Shown here piece by piece: positions 13,319-17,936 of a stretch of DNA of 17,936 nt. Each line of letters opens with the position of its first letter. Position 1 is the first letter of the stretch. Origin of the DNA: DATGEO01 sp035310015. GTDB taxonomy: Bacteria; Chloroflexota; Dormibacteria; Dormibacterales; Dormibacteraceae. The notes under the pieces were generated by a model. That model was given only the letters and a program-made list of their open reading frames with translations, was not told where the DNA came from and ran no database searches. The stretch covers positions 1 to 17,936 of the forward strand of contig DATGEO010000135.1 in assembly GCA_035310015.1 (NCBI GenBank), in the 5' to 3' direction. The position numbers were made by a program, and so were the translations under genes.

Positions 13319-14227
13319 TTGAGCGCCGTCGACGCCTGGCACGGGCGAGCGCCCGGCCGCGTGAACCTGATCGGAGAGCATGTCGACTACATGGGCGGCG
13401 TGGTCCTGCCCGCGGCGGTGGATCGCTTCACCGACACGAGGGGAGTCGCGTCCAAAGAATGGTCGGTCCACAGCGAGATCCACGGGGGCCTGAAGTACGT
13501 GCAGGCGATCGCCGAGGAGCTGCACGCGGGGCCGCAGATCGTGAACGTCGCATCCGACATCCCGCCGGGCTCGGGCCTCAGCTCGTCCGCGGCGCTGCTG
13601 GTGTCGGTCGCGGCCGGCATCGCTCCGGACATCGACGGCAAGGCGGCCGCGCTGGCCTGCCAGCGCGCCGAGCAGAAGGCGACCGGGGTGCAGGTCGGGG
13701 TGATGGACCAGTTCGCCTCGGCGCTCGGCCGGCGCGGCCACGCGCTGCTGCTGGACTGTGCGACCCTCGACTACCGTGCCGTGCCTTTTCCCGACGAGGT
13801 GGTGATCGCGGTGGTCGACTCCGGCCAGCACCGCAACCTCGCGCACACGCCCTACAACAAGCGGCGCAGTGAGGCGGAGGCCGGAAAGCCGAAGCGCAAG
13901 CGTCACGTCGAATCGGAGATCGCTCGCGTGCACGCCTTCGTGCAGGCGCTCGACGAACGCCGGCTCGAAAGGCTGGGAGAGCTCCTGAAGGAATCACACA
14001 TAAGCCTGCGCGACGACTTCGAGGTCTCGACCAAAGAGGTCGACGCGCTGGTGGAGAAGGCGTGGTCGATCTATGGCTGCCTCGGCGCGCGCATCATGGG
14101 CGCCGGGTTCGGCGGCAGCATCATCGCGCTCCTGCGTCGGGGGAGCGAGCGCATCTTCGAAGCACAGATCGGGCGGCCCGTCATCTTCTGCGCCACCGCC
14201 GATGGCGCCTATGCCAGCCCGGCTTGA
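13319..14227 (+). CDS. galK: Galactokinase-like GHMP sugar kinase
   Basis: 302 aa. The three GHMP motifs are present: GRVNLIGEHVDY (13-24), PPGSGLSSSAAL (82-93) and GARIMGAGFGGS near the C-terminus. The catalytic base region is GVMDQFAS (Asp130), and DSGQHRNLAHTPYNKRR matches the galactokinase signature. The enzyme would phosphorylate galactose at C1 for the Leloir pathway. Two points are unusual: it is short (galactokinases are usually 350-400 aa, with 10-25 more N-terminal residues), and the sugar-binding stretch reads EHVDYM instead of EHTDYN, so a related sugar such as GalNAc is possible. TTG 13319 is the only start that keeps motif 1, because an in-frame TAG ends the previous gene at 13300. 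No galT or galE is in the window. Confidence 0.83.
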   Translation: MSAVDAWHGRAPGRVNLIGEHVDYMGGVVLPAAVDRFTDTRGVASKEWSVHSEIHGGLKYVQAIAEELHAGPQIVNVASDIPPGSGLSSSAALLVSVAAGIAPDIDGKAAALACQRAEQKATGVQVGVMDQFASALGRRGHALLLDCATLDYRAVPFPDEVVIAVVDSGQHRNLAHTPYNKRRSEAEAGKPKRKRHVESEIARVHAFVQALDERRLERLGELLKESHISLRDDFEVSTKEVDALVEKAWSIYGCLGARIMGAGFGGSIIALLRRGSERIFEAQIGRPVIFCATADGAYASPA

Positions 14228-16869
14228 GCGACTGCCTTCTGCTCCCGCTGGAGCCGCTGACCGCAGGCCGGCGGGAGCTGAGCGGATGGGAGGCGGTGTG
14301 GATGTCGCTGGGCGAGGGGGAGGCCGAGCGCCTGCCGTTCGGCCGGGGCACGGGGTGGAAGCCGGTCGGCGTGCCGCGCCAGCTCTCCGCGACCGAGGGC
14401 CGCCAGGCCGTCTGGTACCGCACCACCTTTCCCCGCCCCGACCATTCGGGCCGGGTCGTGCTGCGCATCGGCGGCGCGTTCCTCGCCACCAACGCGTGGC
14501 TCAACGGCCGGCTGCTCGGGTCGCACTACGGGCATTTCACGCCGTTCGGTTTCGACCTCACGCCCTACCTCAAGCCCGACAACGAGCTCGTCATCTGCTG
14601 CGAGTCCGCGGTCGAGACCCAGCTCGACCGCAAGCGCCACGTGATGGGCCACTTCAACGATGGCGAGCTGCGGCCGTATCCCGCCTCTGCGTACATGAGC
14701 CTCGGCGACGCGTACCGATGGGAGGTGCCCCTCGGCCTGTGGCGGCCCGTCGAGCTGCAGTACCTCGGCTCGGTGACGGTCGACTGGATGCGGCTGAAGC
14801 CGCAATTCGAGGCGGGCGACGGCAGGCTCGAGGTCGAAGCCAGGCTGCGCAACCTCGACGGCCGGCAGATGGAGGGCGAGGTCGAGCTGGTCGTGGCCCC
14901 CGTGACCGCTGGCGCGCCGGGCGGGCAGGGCGCGCCGCTGCGCCTGCGCCGCGAGTTTCGTCTCGCCGGCGGAGGCGAGCAGACGCTGACGATGCGGCTG
15001 GCGCTTCCCGGCGCCAAGCGTTGGGAGCCCAGGCGCTTCGGCGAGCAGCACCTCTATCGCGCAGAGATGACGGTGACCGTCGGTGGGGTGGAATCGGTGC
15101 GGGTCGAAGACCAGTTCGCGTTCCGCGACCTCAAGTGGGAGATCGGGCCGCGGCGGTGGAGCTTTTCGGTCAACGGCCGCGCGATCTTCCTGCGGGGTGC
15201 GTGCTACGCGCCCGCGTATCGAATGGACGAGCTCGCGCCCGGGACGTTCGCGGCGCACCTTCGCGCCGCGCGCGACCTGAACCTCGACGCGCTCCGCGTC
15301 ATCGCCAACATCCTGCCGCGCGAGTTCTACCGCCAGGCGGACGCGGCGGGAATGCTGCTGGTCCAGGAGCTGCCCCTGCTCGGTTCCTACGCATACCAGG
15401 CGCGCCTCGAAGACGCCAAGTTCTTCGAGAACACCGCGCGCGAGCTGCAGGCCGAGGCCGTCGAGCTGCTGCGCAACCACCCGTCGGTGGCGGTCTGGGT
15501 CGCGCACGACGATCCGCCCTGGCTGCCGGCAAACGCCGACATGGGCGACGTCCACGTGGTGCGGCAGAACCATTCGATCGACCAGGACCTCAAGGCCGCA
15601 TTCGAGGCGATGGACCCGACGCGCCCGGTGCTGGCGGCATCGGGAGAGGTCGACGTCCACATGCGCCTGGGATGGGAGGAGGGCACGTGGCGCGACGTGC
15701 TCGACACCGAGCCGATCATCGTCACGCAGTTCGGTGCGCAGTCGCTGCCGGCCACGGAATCTCCGGTGTGGGACGACATCGGCAAGCGCTGGCCGGTTGC
15801 CGATGACGAGCCGGCCTGGCGCTTTGCCGGATACCAGATCGTCAACTGGGCGGAGCGTGGTGTCGGTCCGCCGTCCGCGTATCCGAGCCTCGAGCACTAC
15901 GTGCGCGACTCGCAGGCGTACCACGCGCACCTGCTGCGAGTCACGGCGGAGCATCTGCGCACGCGCAAGTTCGAGCGCTGCTGGGGCGCGTTCGCATTTC
16001 ATCTCGTCGATCCGTTTCCGGCAATCGGCTTCGGCGTGTACGACCACGCGATGCAGGCCAAGGCTCCGGTCCGCGACGCGGTCGCGGAGGCGTTTCGTAC
16101 GACGCGCGTGATCGTCGATCCATTGACCGTCGAACCGGATCGGCCCGCGGGCGCCACCCAGCGCCCGGACAAGACGTTCACCGCGCGGCTGGTGGTCGTG
16201 AACGACGATCCGAGCCTCGCCGGTGCGGGCACGGTGAGATGGACCGTCACGCGTGAGCGCGGTGTCGCGGTGCGGGGCATCGAGAGACTGCGCGACGCGA
16301 CGCAGCGCAAGTCGTTCTCCGGTTCGCTGCAGTGCGAGGTGCCGACCGCGTCCGAGCCCGCGGTCCACGCGGGCACCGTGAGCGTGGACCTGAGGGCGGA
16401 GGGCAAGTACAGGCTCGAGGCCACGCTTTTCATCGGCGGCGAAGAGGTCGATCGCGCGGAGCTCTCCTTCAGCGTCACGGCGGCCGCCGACGCGACGCGC
16501 CTACGGCCGGAGCTGCCCGCCTATCTCGCGGCGCGACTCGCCGACCTCGCGAGCCTGCGCGGCGAGAAGGATGGGCTCAGCTTCGTGCTCGACAACCAGA
16601 CGCGGCCGGCGGTGCTCACCGCCCTCGCGGGTCTGCGCCTCGACGGCCGTTCGCTCACGCGCCACGAGGTGCAGGTCGAGGCGCACAGCGGCCGCGCGCC
16701 GCTGCCGAGGCGGCTGGACCTGCCGCTCGGCCGGCGGACGCGGGTCTTCGTGGTCACGGGCGAACCGCTCGCCTCAGGCCTGCACTCGCTCGAGGCCGAC
16801 GTCAGCGTGGCCGGCGTCGGGTCGGGGCGTTTGGTGATAGAGGGCACGGTGGATTTCGGTCAGCCGTAG
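14224..16869 (+). CDS. Glycoside hydrolase family 2 protein with replaced catalytic residues
   Basis: 881 aa from TTG 14224, which overlaps the kinase stop (TTGA); the frame is open back to 14062, but that part is inside the kinase gene. Domains in order: a GH2 sugar-binding jelly roll (about 60-185, with AWLNGRLLGSHYGHFTPFGFDLT), an immunoglobulin-like domain (about 185-300), the TIM barrel (about 310-620), then beta-rich domains to the end. The barrel most resembles beta-mannosidase-like GH2 proteins (LRVIANILPREFYRQADAAG; NHPSVAVW). The acid/base site, normally W-x-x-x-N-E-P, reads W-V-A-H-D-D-P (Asp429, Asp430). The nucleophile, normally T-E-F-G-A-Q, reads T-Q-F-G-A-Q (Gln502, codon cag at 15727). 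No signal peptide is visible, so it is probably cytoplasmic. A normal retaining hydrolase seems unlikely. Confidence 0.87.
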   Translation: MSDCLLLPLEPLTAGRRELSGWEAVWMSLGEGEAERLPFGRGTGWKPVGVPRQLSATEGRQAVWYRTTFPRPDHSGRVVLRIGGAFLATNAWLNGRLLGSHYGHFTPFGFDLTPYLKPDNELVICCESAVETQLDRKRHVMGHFNDGELRPYPASAYMSLGDAYRWEVPLGLWRPVELQYLGSVTVDWMRLKPQFEAGDGRLEVEARLRNLDGRQMEGEVELVVAPVTAGAPGGQGAPLRLRREFRLAGGGEQTLTMRLALPGAKRWEPRRFGEQHLYRAEMTVTVGGVESVRVEDQFAFRDLKWEIGPRRWSFSVNGRAIFLRGACYAPAYRMDELAPGTFAAHLRAARDLNLDALRVIANILPREFYRQADAAGMLLVQELPLLGSYAYQARLEDAKFFENTARELQAEAVELLRNHPSVAVWVAHDDPPWLPANADMGDVHVVRQNHSIDQDLKAAFEAMDPTRPVLAASGEVDVHMRLGWEEGTWRDVLDTEPIIVTQFGAQSLPATESPVWDDIGKRWPVADDEPAWRFAGYQIVNWAERGVGPPSAYPSLEHYVRDSQAYHAHLLRVTAEHLRTRKFERCWGAFAFHLVDPFPAIGFGVYDHAMQAKAPVRDAVAEAFRTTRVIVDPLTVEPDRPAGATQRPDKTFTARLVVVNDDPSLAGAGTVRWTVTRERGVAVRGIERLRDATQRKSFSGSLQCEVPTASEPAVHAGTVSVDLRAEGKYRLEATLFIGGEEVDRAELSFSVTAAADATRLRPELPAYLAARLADLASLRGEKDGLSFVLDNQTRPAVLTALAGLRLDGRSLTRHEVQVEAHSGRAPLPRRLDLPLGRRTRVFVVTGEPLASGLHSLEADVSVAGVGSGRLVIEGTVDFGQP

Positions 16870-16875
16870 GCTGAC
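16859..16875 (+). terminator. Hairpin overlapping the GH2 stop codon
   Basis: GTCAGCC-GTA-GGCTGAC, a perfect 7-bp stem with a 3-nt loop that includes the TAG stop. No T tract follows, so it is a weak terminator candidate or a 3' end stabiliser. Confidence 0.25.
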
Positions 16876-16930
16876 ATCGGAACCTGATGGCATACTTCGC
16901 AGCACCGACGAAAATTCGAATCCGCCAATA

Positions 16931-16936
16931 GGGAGG
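16931..16936 (+). promoter_or_regulatory. Shine-Dalgarno of the terminal membrane-protein gene
   Basis: GGGAGG, 11 nt before the ATG at 16948. The spacing is somewhat long but the match is good, and it supports this start. A CATACT hexamer at 16891-16896 could be a -10 box, without a well-placed -35. Confidence 0.4.
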
Positions 16937-16947
16937 CCCCGGACCGG

Positions 16948-17936
16948 ATGCCCATCGAGCAGCTGTACGCAGTGATAATCCTGGCCGTCGTGGCCATCTT
17001 CACGGCCATCTTCTACCTCCGGGTCCGCCGCACCCGCACCAAGGGCAAGAAGTCGAACAAGAACGCTGTCAGGCCGGCGGCTCCGTCCCGTCAGGCGGTA
17101 CCGACCCCCGGCCCGCAGCCGGCCGCCGTGGCGACGTGGGCTCCTCCGGTGACCGCCCCGCGCCCTGGTTCGATCGCTTCCACCGTCGTCGCACCTCCGC
17201 CGCAGCCGGCCGCCTCGCCGAGCTGGGACGCCCCGGCGGCGGCGCCGCCGCCAGGCGGACAGGCGACCTGGGGCTCGGCGGCTCCCGCCCCGTCGTGGGG
17301 CGCGCCCGCCGCGCCGGCGGCCCCAGCGCCGCCCGCCGGCCCGGCGGCCGCCGCGCCGCCGGCTGCGCCGGCGCCGGCCTGGGGCGCACCCGCCGGTTCT
17401 CCATCCGCCGTCCCGGCGCCCGCGTGGGGCGGGCCTTCGGCTCCGCCCGCGGGACCGCCGCCGGCCGTGGCCCCGCCTCCGCCGGCCGCGGCCGCACCGC
17501 CTCCCGCGCCCGCCGCCCCGGCGCCCGCGTGGGGACCGCCCACGGCCGCGCCCCCGCCGCCCCCGCCCGCCGCCCCCGCTCCGTCCTGGGGAGCGCCCGC
17601 CGCCGCGGCGCCGGCCCCCGCGTGGAACGCCCCCGCCGAGCCGGTGGCGCCCGCCGCCGCTCCCCCTTCGTGGGACGTGCCCGCGGCCGCCGCGCCGCAG
17701 GCCGCGGCCCCGGCGCCTTCCTGGGAGGCGCCCGCCGCTCCGGCCGCATCGACCGCCTGGCCCGAGGCGGCGCAGGAGGCCGGCCCCGCTTGGGACGTGC
17801 CCAAGGCTCCCGCCGCCGTGCCGCCGCCAGCCTGGAGTCCGAGCGAGGAGCCTGTCTCGCCGGCCCCGGCCTCGCCGCCGTGGTCTGCCGCGCCCGTCGC
17901 GGCGCCCGCGCCGCCCGCGCCGCCCGCGCCGCCCGC
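16948..17936 (+). CDS. Single-pass membrane protein with long Pro/Ala/Trp region (3' partial)
   Basis: The frame is open from ATG 16948 to the window end: 329 codons with no stop. Residues 6-24 (LYAVIILAVVAIFTAIFYL) form one membrane segment, followed by the basic stretch RVRRTRTKGKK, so by the positive-inside rule the remainder should be cytoplasmic. From about residue 42 the protein is almost entirely Pro and Ala with Trp at 64, 93, 108, 117, 145, 160, 195, 214, 226, 242, 259, 271, 282, 296 and 312. Most sit in a P-[AS]-W-[GDEN]-x-P unit such as APSWGAPA. The last 29 nt are a tandem 9-bp repeat (GCGCCGCCC) encoding Ala-Pro-Pro. No family is recognised; a folded C-terminal domain may lie outside the window. 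The gene at 5039 has similar tryptophan units. Confidence 0.72.
   Translation, partial: MPIEQLYAVIILAVVAIFTAIFYLRVRRTRTKGKKSNKNAVRPAAPSRQAVPTPGPQPAAVATWAPPVTAPRPGSIASTVVAPPPQPAASPSWDAPAAAPPPGGQATWGSAAPAPSWGAPAAPAAPAPPAGPAAAAPPAAPAPAWGAPAGSPSAVPAPAWGGPSAPPAGPPPAVAPPPPAAAAPPPAPAAPAPAWGPPTAAPPPPPPAAPAPSWGAPAAAAPAPAWNAPAEPVAPAAAPPSWDVPAAAAPQAAAPAPSWEAPAAPAASTAWPEAAQEAGPAWDVPKAPAAVPPPAWSPSEEPVSPAPASPPWSAAPVAAPAPPAPPAPP

Noticed and set aside
12857..14227. SLOG and kinase genes as one protein split by a TAG
   Set aside because: They share a frame, but each has complete family length at the junction and the 18-nt spacer encodes nothing recognisable; chance frame agreement is one in three.
14209..16368. 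719-codon minus-strand frame opposite the GH2 gene
   Set aside because: Composition is that of an antisense shadow, and the plus strand encodes a recognisable GH2 protein.
17091..17804. Gly/Ala-rich minus-strand frame that could look like a PE-PGRS-like protein
   Set aside because: It is the complement of the Pro/Ala codons of the membrane protein, whose own start, Shine-Dalgarno and membrane segment are convincing.

Overview
High-GC bacterial DNA with several GTG and TTG starts, few clear Shine-Dalgarno sites and several -10-like hexamers 6-8 nt in front of start codons. These traits, together with short generic operons, would fit an uncultivated soil lineage such as Chloroflexota/Dormibacterota. 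That placement is a low-confidence inference, because no rRNA or other phylogenetic marker lies in the window. Genes fill almost all of it. The only gene-free stretch over 300 bases is 12508-12856.

Left block (1-4993, + strand): a tightly packed operon for 2-oxoacid chain elongation. It holds a beta-decarboxylating dehydrogenase (LeuB/homoisocitrate dehydrogenase type, cut by the window edge), the large and small subunits of an isopropylmalate isomerase/homoaconitase, a DRE-TIM acyltransferase (isopropylmalate/homocitrate synthase type), and directly abutting it a thiamine-dependent 2-oxoacid dehydrogenase E1 alpha. The first four would lengthen a 2-oxoacid by one carbon; the E1 alpha could convert the product to an acyl-CoA. 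No E1 beta, E2 or E3 follows.

Middle block (5039-7888): a + strand Pro/Ala-rich protein with a conserved-looking C-terminal domain meets, tail to tail, a leftward operon. That operon runs DUF4097 protein, then a DUF2089 zinc-ribbon/HTH protein, then a 58-aa gene with a strong Shine-Dalgarno. Its promoter (TTGACA-N18-TCTAAT) implies an essentially leaderless mRNA and is covered by nested inverted repeats.

Central + strand run (7977-12035): a YfcE-type metallophosphoesterase, a two-domain GNAT acetyltransferase, a zinc-finger-less DnaJ co-chaperone and a membrane-fused spermidine-synthase-like protein. A PaaI-type thioesterase converges on it from the right.

Intergenic 12508-12856: two phased 16-bp direct repeats flanking a hairpin, a strong leftward intrinsic terminator, and about 200 nt upstream a leftward -10 box. 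Together these suggest an unannotated structured RNA or leader containing an 11-nt perfect match to the consensus anti-Shine-Dalgarno.

Right block (12857-17936, + strand): a SLOG/TIGR00725 protein, a galactokinase-like GHMP kinase and a glycoside hydrolase family 2 protein whose two catalytic glutamates both appear to be replaced. Then comes a single-pass membrane protein with a long Pro/Ala region punctuated by tryptophans, which runs off the window end.
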